Shown here piece after piece: positions 35,144-45,482 of a DNA stretch of 64,000 bases. The notes under the pieces were generated by a model, which was given only the letters and a program-made list of their open reading frames with translations, did not search any database and had not been told where the DNA came from. A program made the translations under genes and the position numbers. Source of the DNA: Herbaspirillum sp. CF444 (GTDB lineage: Bacteria > Pseudomonadota > Gammaproteobacteria > Burkholderiales > Burkholderiaceae_D); assembly GCF_000282135.1 (NCBI RefSeq), contig NZ_AKJW01000016.1:62001-126000 (forward strand), in the 5' to 3' direction. Within the stretch, counting starts at the first letter, position 1, and each line of letters opens with the position of its first letter.

Positions 35144-36589
35144 TTATTTCCGGCCGTAGGTGTCTTCAAAGCGGACGATATCGTCTTCCCCCAGATAACT
35201 GCCCGACTGCACTTCGATCATTTCCAACGGGAACTTGCCGGGATTCTCGAGCCGGTGCGTAACGCCCAGCGGAATATAAGTCGACTGGTTTTCGGACAGC
35301 AGGAAAACCTCTTCGCCGCGCGTAATGCGCGCCGTGCCCTTGACGATGATCCAGTGCTCGGCGCGATGATGGTGCATCTGCAAGCTCAGCGTACAACCGG
35401 GATTGACCACAATGCGCTTGACCTGGAAACGCTCGCCGGCGTCGATGGAGTCATACCAGCCCCAGGGACGGTGAATCTTGCGATGCGTCACGGCTTCGCC
35501 GCGCTCCTGCTCCTTCAACCGGGCAACAATCTGCTTGACCTCTTGCATATTGCCTTTATCGGCAACCATGACGGCGTCGGAGGTCTCGACAATCACCAGA
35601 TTATCGATGCCCACACAGGCAACCAGACGTTCCTGTGCAAACACCAGGTTATTCGAAGCCTGAACCAGCATGACGTCGCCACGCGCGACGTTGCCCGCGG
35701 CATCTTTCTCGGACACTTCCCACAGCGCATCCCATGCGCCGACATCGGACCATCCTGCCGCCAACGGAATGATGCGGCCTTCAATGCCAAGTGCCGATGC
35801 TCCAGCCAGTTTTTCCATGACGGCGTAGTCGATGGAGTCTGCCGGACACGCTTCAAAGGCAGCCTTGTCGATACGATAAAAGTCGAGGTCTTGCCTGCCG
35901 CCGTCGAATGCGGTGCGGCAAGCCTCCGCCATGGCCGGCTGAAAATGGTCCATTGCGCGCAACCAGACGCTGGCGCGCATCATGAACAGGCCGCTATTCC
36001 AGAGGTAATCGCCCGCATCGATGTAGCGCTGGGCCGTGGCGACATCCGGTTTTTCCACAAAGCTGTCGATGGCATATGCACCGTCCACTGCTTTGCCGCG
36101 CCGGATGTAGCCGTAACCGGTTTCGGGATGATCCGCGACAATGCCGAATGTCACCATGGCGCCTGCAACTGCGTGAGGAATGCCTTTCCTGATCGCGGCC
36201 TGAAAGGCATCGACATCACGGATGACATGGTCTGCCGGCATCACCAGCAAAATCGGATCGCCCTTGTCCCGATGCGCGAGCAAAGCCGCCAGCGTCAGCG
36301 CCGGCGCAGTATTCCGTCCAAACGGTTCCAGTACGATATGTTTGCTCGGACGCCCCACCGCGCGCAATTGCTCGGCAGTGATGAAACGGTATTCTTCATT
36401 GCAGACGACAACAGGCTCCTCAATCAACGCATAGTCGTCGCCGCCGTCCTGGATACGCAAGGCAGTCGCCTGCAGCATCGTATCGGCGCCGACCAGCGGC
36501 AACAGTTGTTTGGGATATTGTTCGCGGGAAAGCGGCCACAAGCGTGTACCGGAACCGCCTGAGAGAATTACTGGCTGCAGATATGTCAT
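35144..36589 (-). CDS. manC: bifunctional mannose-1-phosphate guanylyltransferase / mannose-6-phosphate isomerase
   Basis: Makes GDP-mannose and, in the two-domain class, also isomerises fructose-6-phosphate and mannose-6-phosphate. It has 481 residues. The nucleotidyltransferase signature LSGGSGTRLWPLSR is at 9-22 with YPKQ after it, FVEKPD at about 177, and a C-terminal cupin domain (about 370-475) with metal-binding residues around MHHHRAEHW. No other polysaccharide genes flank it here, so the consuming pathway (exopolysaccharide, LPS or GDP-fucose) is unknown. A GAF-GGDEF gene lies immediately upstream on the same strand, 55 bases away. Confidence 0.94.
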   Translation of the reverse strand: MTYLQPVILSGGSGTRLWPLSREQYPKQLLPLVGADTMLQATALRIQDGGDDYALIEEPVVVCNEEYRFITAEQLRAVGRPSKHIVLEPFGRNTAPALTLAALLAHRDKGDPILLVMPADHVIRDVDAFQAAIRKGIPHAVAGAMVTFGIVADHPETGYGYIRRGKAVDGAYAIDSFVEKPDVATAQRYIDAGDYLWNSGLFMMRASVWLRAMDHFQPAMAEACRTAFDGGRQDLDFYRIDKAAFEACPADSIDYAVMEKLAGASALGIEGRIIPLAAGWSDVGAWDALWEVSEKDAAGNVARGDVMLVQASNNLVFAQERLVACVGIDNLVIVETSDAVMVADKGNMQEVKQIVARLKEQERGEAVTHRKIHRPWGWYDSIDAGERFQVKRIVVNPGCTLSLQMHHHRAEHWIIVKGTARITRGEEVFLLSENQSTYIPLGVTHRLENPGKFPLEMIEVQSGSYLGEDDIVRFEDTYGRK

Positions 36590-36644
36590 TACTCTATCGC
36601 TGTTTATTGGGAGGCAGATGTCCCCGCGTCTCGGGCAAAGAGAA

Positions 36645-37613
36645 TCACGGCGCTTCGCGACGACGCTTCTTGTGCTGATACATCAGGGCATCGGCGCTGT
36701 TCATCAGGTCACCAATCGTATCATGCATGGCCGGATTATATTCAACGAAGCCGACACTATACAGCAGGTCGTAACCGCGCTTGCCGGCATGATTGTATTC
36801 ATTGATCGCGGCGTCCAGATGGGCGAGCACCGTCGCGGTTTCCTGCCCCGCGGTATTGGTCAGGAACACGGCGAATTCGTCGCCGCCGAGACGGCCGATC
36901 ACGTCCGACTCGCGGAAATTGGCCATCAGGATCCGACCGAAATTGACCAACGCCCGATCCCCTTCGGCATGGCCGAAGCGGTCATTGATCTGCTTGAACA
37001 GATCGAGGTCGAAATACAGCAAGGACGCCGGCCGGCCCAGGCGCTTGCACATATTCAGGGCATGTTGGGACAGCGATTCAAACCCGCGGCGATTGGACAG
37101 CTTGGTGAGTTCGTCCATGGTCGCGAGATGCACCGCCGCCATTTCCTGCTCGACCATGCGCGTCAGGTCGGCCAGCATGATCCGGTCATCGTCGTTGAAT
37201 TCGCGCGGAATCGTATCGAGGAGACACAAGGTTCCCAGTTTGTGCCCCTGCGGACTGCGGATCGGACATCCCGCATAGAAGCGGACAAACGGATCGCCCA
37301 CGACCAGCGGGTTATCCTGAAACCGCGGATCTTCCAGGGCATCGCTCACCACCATGACATCATCGCGCAAGATCGCATGCGCGCAGAACGACACATCGCG
37401 GCCTGTTTCATGGGGCTCGACGCCGATACGCGACTTGAACCACTGCCGCTTGGCATCCACCAGGCTCACCACGGCAATCGGCACTGCAAACAAACGGCGC
37501 GCCAGTCTGGTCAGGCGATCGAAGCGTTCCTCGGGCGGGGTATCCAGAATGTGCAAGGAATGCAACTCGGCGACGCGCGCCTGCTCGTCAACGGGAATAT
37601 CAGCGATTTTCAT
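36645..37613 (-). CDS. GAF-GGDEF diguanylate cyclase
   Basis: Cytoplasmic c-di-GMP-forming enzyme of 322 residues. The GAF sensor (about 25-155, with SLVDAKRQWFKSR and FCAHAILRD, resembling GAF domains that precede many cyclases) is followed by a GGDEF domain (about 165-320). The active-site motif GGDEF is intact at 243-247 and the product-inhibition I-site RESD at 234-237 lies five residues before it, so it should be active and feedback-inhibited. No EAL domain. It is upstream of manC and probably co-transcribed, linking c-di-GMP to polysaccharide supply by proximity only. Confidence 0.93.
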   Translation of the reverse strand: MKIADIPVDEQARVAELHSLHILDTPPEERFDRLTRLARRLFAVPIAVVSLVDAKRQWFKSRIGVEPHETGRDVSFCAHAILRDDVMVVSDALEDPRFQDNPLVVGDPFVRFYAGCPIRSPQGHKLGTLCLLDTIPREFNDDDRIMLADLTRMVEQEMAAVHLATMDELTKLSNRRGFESLSQHALNMCKRLGRPASLLYFDLDLFKQINDRFGHAEGDRALVNFGRILMANFRESDVIGRLGGDEFAVFLTNTAGQETATVLAHLDAAINEYNHAGKRGYDLLYSVGFVEYNPAMHDTIGDLMNSADALMYQHKKRRREAP

Positions 37614-37939
37614 AAGTCCTTTTTTGCCCAGTCATTGACAGAACTCGTTGACATGCAGAATTGCGGCGCAAGCACGCACCGCGTTGCCGGCGCCTTTTCC
37701 TCCGCCTTGTCCGTCGCGCATTCATGCAATGACGCGCAATTGCCGTACGGATCATTGCCATATCGGCAAATCAAAGCTTTTTATTAATTGTTAACAGGCT
37801 CTATGACTGTAATGCCGATTATTTTTATTCGCAAGCGGCCATCGGGCCAGATGACGACTTACCCGCGCCAAAACAAAAAACCCCGCAAAAGCGGGGTTTA
37901 TCGACGAGCAAGTTCAGTGTGCTGCAGGATGGCGCGCCA
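37614..37939. other. 326-base intergenic region with terminator
   Basis: Lies between the GGDEF gene start and the comEA-like stop. It contains the terminator at 37872-37898 and a TTGCC/GGCAA inverted repeat near 37757-37773. The rest presumably holds the GGDEF-manC promoter; I see no gene. Confidence 0.5.
37872..37898 (-). terminator. Rho-independent terminator after the comEA-like gene
   Basis: AACCCCGC (37879-37886), an AAAA loop and GCGGGGTT (37891-37898). On the minus strand it is followed by a T-rich run (37872-37880 complement). Confidence 0.85.
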
Positions 37940-38314
37940 TCAGCTCTTGGCGGCGGCAGGGGCCGGTTTGTCCGCTTTGGCTTCCTGCTCCTTCATCTTT
38001 TTGGGGAAAGGCTTCGCCTCGCCCTTGCTGGTAACCAGCGACTTGCTGCGCGGCTGGCCGTTCACCGTCAGGCCGGCGTCGGACAACTTGTTTGCACTTT
38101 TGTCGCCGACGCCTTTGACGCGGGTTTCAAAGTCGGTCCAGTCCTTGAAGTCGCCCTTTTTGCGTTCATCGAGAATGCGCTTGGACATCGCCGGGCCGAT
38201 GCCCTTGATGCCGTCCAGTCCGGCCTGATCCGCCTTGTTGACGTCAGCCTGGGCAAATGCCAGGCCGGCGCTCATGGCAAATACGCAGATTGCCAGCAAG
38301 ATTTTTTTCAACAT
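37940..38314 (-). CDS. ComEA-like helix-hairpin-helix protein
   Basis: Exported small protein of 124 residues with a signal peptide (1-21, AFA-Q). The HhH DNA-binding region is at 24-85 (DVNKADQAGLDGIKGIGPAMSKRI), with the two tandem hairpins expected of ComEA-type domains, then a basic, Lys/Ala/Pro-rich tail. ComEA proteins bind incoming DNA during natural transformation; short soluble versions are common in betaproteobacteria. GAAAGGAA precedes the ATG. It ends at a strong terminator. No other competence gene is nearby. Confidence 0.87.
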   Translation of the reverse strand: MLKKILLAICVFAMSAGLAFAQADVNKADQAGLDGIKGIGPAMSKRILDERKKGDFKDWTDFETRVKGVGDKSANKLSDAGLTVNGQPRSKSLVTSKGEAKPFPKKMKEQEAKADKPAPAAAKS

Positions 38315-38456
38315 GATGTTCCTTTCGAGGTAAGCGTTAAGTCATTGAATAAATCATTGAGTACAACGTCAGCGAGCAAAATCGGCTGGCTGAATGATTT
38401 AACGATGCCTCGGAACAAAAGTTGACAAAATAGAAACGAAATAAACCTGAAATAAA

Positions 38457-39386
38457 TTAGAGAGAAAGCTCTTCGCGCGTGACGGTCGCCGTGCCCAGCT
38501 TGCCGACCACGATGCCGCCGGCCTGGTTGGCGATCCTGACCGCTTCCGGCAAGGCGACGCCGTTGCCGAGCATCACGGCCAGCGTCGCAATCACCGTGTC
38601 GCCGGCGCCGGAGACGTCGAATACCTCGCGCGCAACGGCGGGGAAATTCACGACTTCGTTCTCCAGATACAGCGTCATGCCCTCTTCGGAACGCGTCAGC
38701 AGCAGCGCTTCCAGTTCCAACGCCCGACGCAGGTTTTGGGCCTTGGCGGTGAGTTCGTCTTCGGTCTTCCAATTGCCGACGATCCGGATGAGTTCGGAAC
38801 GGTTGGGTGTCAGGATGGAAGCGCCTTTGTAGCGAGAGAAGTCATCGCCCTTGGGATCGACCAGGATGCGTTTTCCCAGCTTGCGACCGACGCCGATCAT
38901 GTCGGCGACATTGACCAGGCTGCCTTTGGCGTAGTCGGACAGAATAATGACGTCGTAGTTGCCGGCCAGCGCGTTGTATTGCGTCAGCTTGTCGCGCAAC
39001 ACGGTGTCGGTCGGCGCATCTTCGAAATCGACGCGCACCAGCTGTTGCTGACGGCCGATCACGCGCAACTTGATGATGGTCGAGATGGCCTGATCGCGGT
39101 TGAGATAGCTGTCGATGCCGAGTTCGGTCAGCAAGCCTTCGACGACGGCGCCCGCCTCATCCTGGCCGATGACGCCCAACAGGCCGGTTTGCGCGCCGAG
39201 GGTCGCGGCATTGCGCGCCACGTTGGCGGCGCCGCCCAGGCGTTCTTCACGGCGTTCGACACGCACGATCGGCACCGGCGCCTCAGGCGAGATGCGATTG
39301 ACTTCACCGAACCAGTAACGGTCCAGCATGACGTCGCCGACGATCAGGATGCGGGCGTTGTCGGTGGAAGGAAGTGTTGTCGCCAT
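38457..39386 (-). CDS. hldA: D-glycero-beta-D-manno-heptose-7-phosphate kinase (HldA-type RfaE)
   Basis: PfkB/ribokinase-family kinase of 309 residues that phosphorylates heptose-7-phosphate in ADP-heptose synthesis for the LPS inner core. Motifs: LIVGDVMLDRYWFG (14-27), RLGGAANVARNAA (about 49-61), and the anion-hole DVSGAGDT near the C-terminus. The adenylyltransferase half of bifunctional HldE is absent, so a separate hldC is expected elsewhere. It begins 4 bases after the ugd stop and is cotranscribed with lapA-lapB-ugd. Confidence 0.92.
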   Translation of the reverse strand: MATTLPSTDNARILIVGDVMLDRYWFGEVNRISPEAPVPIVRVERREERLGGAANVARNAATLGAQTGLLGVIGQDEAGAVVEGLLTELGIDSYLNRDQAISTIIKLRVIGRQQQLVRVDFEDAPTDTVLRDKLTQYNALAGNYDVIILSDYAKGSLVNVADMIGVGRKLGKRILVDPKGDDFSRYKGASILTPNRSELIRIVGNWKTEDELTAKAQNLRRALELEALLLTRSEEGMTLYLENEVVNFPAVAREVFDVSGAGDTVIATLAVMLGNGVALPEAVRIANQAGGIVVGKLGTATVTREELSL

Positions 39387-39390
39387 GAAC

Positions 39391-40767
39391 TTATGCCTTG
39401 GTCAGAATGGAGCGGCCGATGCCGTGATATTCAACGCCGATATCGGCCATCACTTGCGGTTCGAACAGATTGCGGCCGTCGAAGATAACCGGCGTCTTGA
39501 GCTTGGCCTTGAGCTGGTCGAAGTCCGGACTTCTGAACGCCTTCCATTCGGTCACGATGGCCAGGCCATCCGCATCTTGCAAGGCGTCCATCGGGGTTTC
39601 GCAGAAGCGTATGCGGGACAGCGCCTCGTCGTTGCCGGCAAAATCCAGCGCCAGGACGCGCCTGGCTTCCTTCATGGCCACCGGATCATACACGGCGACA
39701 GTGGCGCCGCGCTCGATCAGCTCGCCCAGCAAGACGCGCGAAGACGCTTCGCGCATGTCGTCGGTATTCGGTTTGAACGCCAGCCCCCAGATTGCAAAAT
39801 GCCTGCCTTGCAGGTTCTCGCCGAAACGCGTCACGACTTTCTTGCCGAGCACATGCTTCTGGTTGTTGTTGACCTGCTCCACGGCGCGCAGGATATGCAG
39901 CTCCTGATCATAGTCGCGCGCCGTGCGCTCCAGCGCCTGCACGTCCTTCGGAAAACAGGAGCCGCCGTAGCCGCAACCGGCGTACAGGAAGCTGTGGCCG
40001 ATGCGCGGATCGGAGCCGATGCCGTGACGCACGGCTTCGATGTCGGCGCCGACTTTGTCCGCCAGATTGGCCAGTTCGTTCATGAACGAGATGCGCGTGG
40101 CCAGCATGGCGTTCGCCGCGTATTTGGTGAACTCGGCGGAACGCACATCCATCCAGTAAGTACGTTCGTGATTGCGGTTGAACGGCGCGTACAGCTTCTT
40201 CATCGTCGAATAGGCCCGTTGCCCTTCCGGCGTGTTGTCGTGACCGATGACGATGCGATCCGGACGCATGAAGTCTTCGACCGCCGCGCCTTCCTTGAGG
40301 AACTCGGGATTGGAGACCACCGAAAACGCAGCATCCTTCACCGCGCGCTGCTCCAACTCCTGCTGAACCGCAGCGTGCACGCGGTCAGCCGTGCCGACCG
40401 GCACCGTCGATTTGTCGACGATGACCTTGAAACCGGTCATGTGCCTGCCGATGTTGCGCGCAGCCGCCAGAACGTACTGCAAGTCCGCGGAGCCGTCTTC
40501 ATCGGGCGGCGTGCCTACCGCGATGAACTGGACGTCGCCATGCGCCACGCTGGCGGCGACGTCGGTCGAAAACGTCAGGCGGCCGGCCGCGCGGTTGCGC
40601 GCCACGACATCTTCCAGGCCGGGTTCATGGATAGGAATGCCGCCATTGTTGAGAATGTCGACCTTGGACTGGTCGACGTCGAGACAAAACACGTCGTTGC
40701 CCAGCTCCGCCAGGCAGGCGCCGGTGACGAGCCCGACATAGCCGGTGCCGATGATGGTAATTTTCAT
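39391..40767 (-). CDS. ugd: UDP-glucose 6-dehydrogenase
   Basis: NAD-dependent enzyme of 458 residues that oxidises UDP-glucose to UDP-glucuronate for surface polysaccharides or lipid A modification. The Rossmann GTGYVGL is at 7-13 and the catalytic Cys271 in [20 protein letters not shown] is at 118-127. The start at 40767 has GGAA upstream; the upstream open frame is a shadow. It lies between lapB (32-base gap) and hldA (4-base gap), in an envelope-related operon. Confidence 0.95.
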   Translation of the reverse strand: MKITIIGTGYVGLVTGACLAELGNDVFCLDVDQSKVDILNNGGIPIHEPGLEDVVARNRAAGRLTFSTDVAASVAHGDVQFIAVGTPPDEDGSADLQYVLAAARNIGRHMTGFKVIVDKSTVPVGTADRVHAAVQQELEQRAVKDAAFSVVSNPEFLKEGAAVEDFMRPDRIVIGHDNTPEGQRAYSTMKKLYAPFNRNHERTYWMDVRSAEFTKYAANAMLATRISFMNELANLADKVGADIEAVRHGIGSDPRIGHSFLYAGCGYGGSCFPKDVQALERTARDYDQELHILRAVEQVNNNQKHVLGKKVVTRFGENLQGRHFAIWGLAFKPNTDDMREASSRVLLGELIERGATVAVYDPVAMKEARRVLALDFAGNDEALSRIRFCETPMDALQDADGLAIVTEWKAFRSPDFDQLKAKLKTPVIFDGRNLFEPQVMADIGVEYHGIGRSILTKA

Positions 40768-40799
40768 AGTATTCCTACGGATGCGAGCGCCGGAGCGCC

Positions 40800-41975
40800 C
40801 TAGTTCATTACATTCAGTTCTTCGGTACGGCGCGGCGGGTAGGTTTCCCAATGATTGCATCCCGGGCAATGCCAGTAGAACTGGCGCGCCTTGAAGCCGC
40901 AATGCGTGCACTGGTATCTGGCCAGCTTTTGCGTATAACTGTGCACCAGCGTCTTGACCACGGACAGCTCGGGACGAATTTCCGCCGGGGCATTGAGCAT
41001 GCGCGCCTCCAGGAATTTATCCAGCCCCAGCAGGGTCGGCGTCCTGCGCAACTCATCGCTGACCAGCTGATTGGCAGCGTCCACGCCTTCCAGCTCCAGC
41101 ACTGCCTTGAACACCACTTCCAGCAAATCGATGGAGGGCGCTTCCGCCTGATAGGCGCGCAGCAGATTCAAACCTTCCTTCATGCGACCTACCGCCTGAT
41201 AACCATCAAGCAAACGCTGCGCCACCAGGGCGGCATGCGGCACGCTTTGGTGTTCGACGCGGCGCCAGGCCAGCAACGCCGCTTCGACGTCGCCCTTGGC
41301 CAGATACACATCGCCCAGCAAGATGTTGGCACGTACGCTCTTGCGATCGGTGGCCAGCGCTTTTTCCAGCATGTTCATGGCGGCGTCGGGATGGGTGTGC
41401 ACCAGTTCGTCCTCCGCCAGTTCGCAATAAAACTGCGCGATTTCTTTCTGTCGCCCGCCGGCGCCGGAAGCTTGCAGGGTCTCCGCGGCTTTGATGGCGC
41501 GCGCCCATTCTTTTTCGCGCTGGTAGATTTCCAGCAAGGCGCGGCCGGCCTGGGCGCCGTATTGCGTGTCGTTGAGCAGATGGAAGGTTTCTTCCGCGCG
41601 ATCCAGCAGGCCGGCTTTCAGGTAATCCTGCCCCAGTTCGTACTGCGCATGCGCCTTGTGCTCCGCCGGCAAGTCGGGGCGCGCCAGCAGGTTCTGGTGA
41701 ACGCGAATCGCGCGCTCGGTCTCGCCGCGGCGGCGGAACAGGTTACCCAGCGCAAAATGCAGATCGACGGTTTCCGGGTCGAGCTTGACGATTTCGATGA
41801 ACGCATCGATCGCCTTGTCCGGCTGTTCGTTCAGAAGGAAATTCAATCCCTTGAAATAACCGCGCGGCAAGGTACGCGATTCGGAAATCAACTGGTTGAT
41901 ATCGACACGCGCCGCAATCCAGCCGAGACCGAAAAACACGGGGATGCCGAGCAGCCACCAGAATTCAAATTCCAT
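40800..41975 (-). CDS. lapB: LPS assembly protein B (LapB/YciM)
   Basis: Membrane-anchored regulator of LPS synthesis that in E. coli directs LpxC to FtsH. 391 residues: an N-terminal transmembrane helix (about 5-22), a series of TPR repeats (about 35-345) and a C-terminal rubredoxin-like metal site CTHC...CPGC (about 355-372) that is essential in E. coli. It lies 11 bases downstream of lapA, the usual lapA-lapB pair. Confidence 0.95.
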   Translation of the reverse strand: MEFEFWWLLGIPVFFGLGWIAARVDINQLISESRTLPRGYFKGLNFLLNEQPDKAIDAFIEIVKLDPETVDLHFALGNLFRRRGETERAIRVHQNLLARPDLPAEHKAHAQYELGQDYLKAGLLDRAEETFHLLNDTQYGAQAGRALLEIYQREKEWARAIKAAETLQASGAGGRQKEIAQFYCELAEDELVHTHPDAAMNMLEKALATDRKSVRANILLGDVYLAKGDVEAALLAWRRVEHQSVPHAALVAQRLLDGYQAVGRMKEGLNLLRAYQAEAPSIDLLEVVFKAVLELEGVDAANQLVSDELRRTPTLLGLDKFLEARMLNAPAEIRPELSVVKTLVHSYTQKLARYQCTHCGFKARQFYWHCPGCNHWETYPPRRTEELNVMN

Positions 41976-41986
41976 AGAAGTCTTTT

Positions 41987-42313
41987 TTAGATGAGATGCT
42001 GGGGAGGAACGACGCTGTCCGGCTGCGGCGGCTGGATTTGCGCCAGTTGCTGGGCTTCACGTTCTTTCTGCAGCGTCGAAACGGTTTTCTTGTGCCTGGA
42101 GGCTTCGCGACGATGACGGAACACGATCGGCGTCATGGCCAGCACGCCGAGAATGGCGCCGCCGACGAAGCAGACCAGCAACACGAGCACCAGCGGATCG
42201 GTGCGTTCATAGCCGAGGAAGAAATGCAGTGTGACTTCTTGCGTGTTTTTCAGCGCAAAGAAAAAGAAAAGAATAAACAGGATGGCCGCAATCAGTCTTG
42301 AAATTATCTTCAT
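41987..42313 (-). CDS. lapA: LapA (YciS) family membrane protein
   Basis: Small inner-membrane protein of 108 residues with two hydrophobic helices (about 5-22 and 41-63), the conserved KNTQEVTLHFFLG segment between them and a cytoplasmic coiled-coil-like tail (about 70-95). It pairs with LapB in LPS assembly. The ATG at 42313 has AAGGA upstream. A terminator at 42453-42476 separates it from ihfB, so lapA-lapB-ugd-hldA probably start at a promoter in 42314-42450. Confidence 0.9.
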   Translation of the reverse strand: MKIISRLIAAILFILFFFFALKNTQEVTLHFFLGYERTDPLVLVLLVCFVGGAILGVLAMTPIVFRHRREASRHKKTVSTLQKEREAQQLAQIQPPQPDSVVPPQHLI

Positions 42314-42452
42314 GGCGCTAATCCTTTTTGATGTATTGGCCGGCCTCGATGGCTTGGCGATAAGGTACAGCATGCTGCACGGGCGACCAAACGACAGGAA
42401 ACACATCCAATCGGATCGCCAATACGGCAGAGTTGAAATTGTACGTGAAAAA

Positions 42453-42476
42453 AAACGGCATCCAAAGATGCCGTTT
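42453..42476 (-). terminator. Rho-independent terminator after ihfB
   Basis: AAACGGCATC (42453-42462), a CAAA loop and GATGCCGTTT (42467-42476). On the minus strand it is followed by a run of about eight Ts. It marks the end of the gyrA-to-ihfB block. Confidence 0.85.
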
Positions 42477-42555
42477 AATTTGTTAAGCGCTATTTACACT
42501 CCATACAACTTGATGCGCTCAACGGTCCCGCTTGCCCTGCAGCAGGCGCAACAAC

Positions 42556-42861
42556 TTAGTCTTCCTTGATGGGTTGCCCCACCATGGCGTCGACACGCTC
42601 ACGCAATTCCTTGCCGGGCTTGAAATGAGGTACGCGCTTTTCCGGCACCATCACTTTGTCGCCCGACTTGGGATTGCGACCGATGCGAGGCGGCCTGCGA
42701 TTTAACGCAAAGCTGCCAAAACCACGGATCTCGATACGCTGGCCGGTTGCAAGTGCATCGACCATTGCATCGAGGATGGTTTTGACCGCGTAATCCGCAT
42801 CCTTGGCGACAAGTTGCGGATAACGCTCGGCCAGGCGAGCGATCAGCTCAGACTTGGTCAT
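42556..42861 (-). CDS. ihfB: integration host factor beta subunit
   Basis: DNA-bending protein of 101 residues that pairs with IhfA. Bacterial HU/IHF fold with the IEIRGFGSF segment (about 43-51) and the DNA-intercalating arm [13 protein letters not shown] (about 55-67). Located 13 bases after rpsA, the conserved rpsA-ihfB order. Confidence 0.96.
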   Translation of the reverse strand: MTKSELIARLAERYPQLVAKDADYAVKTILDAMVDALATGQRIEIRGFGSFALNRRPPRIGRNPKSGDKVMVPEKRVPHFKPGKELRERVDAMVGQPIKED

Positions 42862-42874
42862 TATGCTCGACTGA

Positions 42875-44590
42875 TCAGTTCTTGTTGTCGAGCTTTGCCT
42901 TCAGCAGTGCACCCAGGCTGGTGGTGCCGGAAGCAGCGCTGGAGTCCGAAGACATCTTTTGCATTGCTTCTTGGGTCTCGGCATTGTCCTTTGCCTTGAT
43001 CGACAATTGGATGCTGCGCGCCTTGCGGTCGATGTTGATGACCAGTGCTTCAACGCTGTCGCCGACCTTCAGGTGGGTACCCGCATCTTCAACGCGGTCG
43101 CGCGAGATTTCGGATGCACGCAGGTAGCCTTCGACTTCGTCGGACAACTGGATCACTGCGCCCTTAGGCTCGACCGACTTGACGGTACCGGTAACCAGTG
43201 CGCCCTTGTCGTTCATTGCAGCGAAGTTGTTGAACGGATCGCCTTCCAGTTGCTTGACGCCCAGGGAAACGCGCTCGCGCTCGACGTCGATTGCCAGAAC
43301 GACGGCTTCCAGCTCGTCGCCCTTCTTGAAGCGGCGGACAGCTTCTTCGCCGGTTTCAGTCCAGGACAGGTCGGACAGGTGAACCAGGCCGTCGATGTTG
43401 CCGGTCAGGCCGATAAACACGCCGAAGTCGGTGATCGACTTGATGGCGCCCTTGACCTTGTCGCCCTTCTTGTGGCTGATCGCGAAATCATCCCAAGGAT
43501 TCGGCTTGCATTGCTTCATGCCCAGGCTGATACGGCGACGCTCTTCGTCGATTTCCAGAACCATGACTTCAACTTCGTCGCCCAGCTGAACAACCTTGTT
43601 AGGCGCGACGTTCTTGTTGGTCCAGTCCATTTCGGAAACGTGCACCAGGCCTTCGATACCTTGCTCGACTTCGACGAATGCGCCGTAGTCTGTCAGGTTG
43701 GTGACCTTACCGAACAGGCGTGTGCCTTGCGGGTAACGACGGGACAGACCTGTCCATGGGTCGTCGCCCAGTTGCTTGACGCCCAGCGAAACGCGGTTCT
43801 TCTCTTGATCGTACTTGAGGACCTTGGCAGTGATCTCTTGACCGACTGTGAGCACTTCCGATGGGTGACGCACACGACGCCATGCCAGGTCGGTGATGTG
43901 CAGCAGGCCGTCGATGCCGCCCAGATCCACGAACGCGCCGTAGTCGGTGATGTTCTTGACGACACCGGTAACCACAGTGCCTTCTTTCAGGGTTTCCATC
44001 AGCTTTTGACGCTCTTCGCCCATCGATGCTTCGATGACGGCGCGACGCGACAACACGACGTTGTTGCGCTTGCGATCCAGCTTGATGACCTTGAATTCCA
44101 GGGTCTTGCCTTCGAAAGGCGTTGTATCCTTGACCGGACGTGTATCCACCAGCGAACCTGGCAGGAAGGCACGAATACCGTTGGTCAGAACGGTCAGACC
44201 GCCCTTGACCTTGCCATTGACAGTACCAACGACGATCTCGCCGGACTCCATCGCTTTTTCGAGCGAGAGCCACGATGCCAGACGCTTGGCCTTGTCGCGC
44301 GACAGGATAGTGTCGCCGAAACCGTTTTCCAGCGATTCGATCGCAACGGAGATGAAATCGCCGACGTTGACTTCGAGTTCGCCGTTGTCATTTTTGAATT
44401 CTTCGATAGGAATGAAGGCTTCGGACTTCAGACCGGCGTTGACGATAACGAAGTTATGGTCGAGGCGGACGACTTCAGCCGAAATGACTTCACCAGAACG
44501 CATGTCTTGACGTGACAGCGATTCTTCAAACAGCGCTGCAAATGCATCAGCGCCAGCGGCTCCAGGAGCCAGGACAGTAGTGGTAGACAT
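42875..44590 (-). CDS. rpsA: 30S ribosomal protein S1
   Basis: mRNA-binding ribosomal protein of 571 residues with six S1 (OB-fold) domains, spaced about 85 residues apart from residue 31. Clear repeats of the type [35 protein letters not shown] and [17 protein letters not shown] can be read. No Shine-Dalgarno precedes the ATG, as in E. coli rpsA, where a structured leader recruits ribosomes and S1 represses itself. A short hairpin (CTCGCC 44705-44710 with GGCGAG 44724-44729) lies in the 194-base cmk-rpsA gap and could be part of such a leader. Confidence 0.97.
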   Translation of the reverse strand: MSTTTVLAPGAAGADAFAALFEESLSRQDMRSGEVISAEVVRLDHNFVIVNAGLKSEAFIPIEEFKNDNGELEVNVGDFISVAIESLENGFGDTILSRDKAKRLASWLSLEKAMESGEIVVGTVNGKVKGGLTVLTNGIRAFLPGSLVDTRPVKDTTPFEGKTLEFKVIKLDRKRNNVVLSRRAVIEASMGEERQKLMETLKEGTVVTGVVKNITDYGAFVDLGGIDGLLHITDLAWRRVRHPSEVLTVGQEITAKVLKYDQEKNRVSLGVKQLGDDPWTGLSRRYPQGTRLFGKVTNLTDYGAFVEVEQGIEGLVHVSEMDWTNKNVAPNKVVQLGDEVEVMVLEIDEERRRISLGMKQCKPNPWDDFAISHKKGDKVKGAIKSITDFGVFIGLTGNIDGLVHLSDLSWTETGEEAVRRFKKGDELEAVVLAIDVERERVSLGVKQLEGDPFNNFAAMNDKGALVTGTVKSVEPKGAVIQLSDEVEGYLRASEISRDRVEDAGTHLKVGDSVEALVINIDRKARSIQLSIKAKDNAETQEAMQKMSSDSSAASGTTSLGALLKAKLDNKN

Positions 44591-44784
44591 AGATTTAAGA
44601 AAGGTGTTGGCCAGTATCCGGTCGCGATTCGCTTACGTCAGATTGCTCAGACTGCTAACGATGCACGCAAAGGGCGATGAATATTGGGTTTAGGTTTATC
44701 AACACTCGCCGGACTTTGCATCTGGCGAGCACCAATGGGCTACAAAAACAACAAATAAAACAACAACAAATGCTTATAACGCGC

Positions 44785-45447
44785 TTATAAAGCTGTATAC
44801 CAACTGAGCACCTGCTTGACCGCCTCATCGGCTGTCATGTCGGATGTATCCAGTAGATATGCCCCTTCCGCCGGCTTGAGAGGCGCCGACGCACGATTCA
44901 TATCCCGTGCGTCACGCTCCCTCAAATCCTTCGAGAGGTCTTCCATATTAGCAGGAAAACCCTTGTCAATCAATTGCTTATAGCGTCTTTGCGCCCTGGC
45001 TTCGACGCTGGCGGTCAAAAAGACCTTCAAGGGGGCATGCGGGAAGATCACCGTGCCCATGTCGCGGCCGTCGGCAACCAGTCCCGGTGCCTTGCGAAAA
45101 CTGAGCTGCAAGCCATACAAGGCATGACGAACCGTTGCCAGAACGGCAATTTTCGAAGCCGTGTTGCCCACCTCTTCCGCCCGGATCGCCTGCGTGACGT
45201 CTTCATTGGCGAGAAAAATATGGCCGCCGTCGAAATGGCAATGCAAATGCTCCGCACTCTTGGCAAGGCCATGCTCATCATTCATGGCAACGCCGCGACG
45301 AATCGCGGACAAGGCCGTGAGCCGATACAAGGCCCCCGAGTCCAGGTAATGGAAGCCGAGATGCTGCGCTACTTTTTGCGCCACCGTACCTTTGCCCGAG
45401 GCAGTCGGGCCGTCGATGGCAATGACGGGAATAGTTGCCGCGTTCAT
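44785..45447 (-). CDS. cmk: cytidylate kinase
   Basis: Phosphorylates CMP and dCMP. 220 residues with P-loop GPTASGKGT (13-21), the [12 protein letters not shown]-binding segment (35-43) and [13 protein letters not shown] (about 122). It is between aroA (35 bases) and rpsA, the conserved aroA-cmk-rpsA order. Confidence 0.96.
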   Translation of the reverse strand: MNAATIPVIAIDGPTASGKGTVAQKVAQHLGFHYLDSGALYRLTALSAIRRGVAMNDEHGLAKSAEHLHCHFDGGHIFLANEDVTQAIRAEEVGNTASKIAVLATVRHALYGLQLSFRKAPGLVADGRDMGTVIFPHAPLKVFLTASVEARAQRRYKQLIDKGFPANMEDLSKDLRERDARDMNRASAPLKPAEGAYLLDTSDMTADEAVKQVLSWYTAL

Positions 45448-45482
45448 GGGAATCCCCGCTTTTTAGTCAAAATTCTGCTCAA

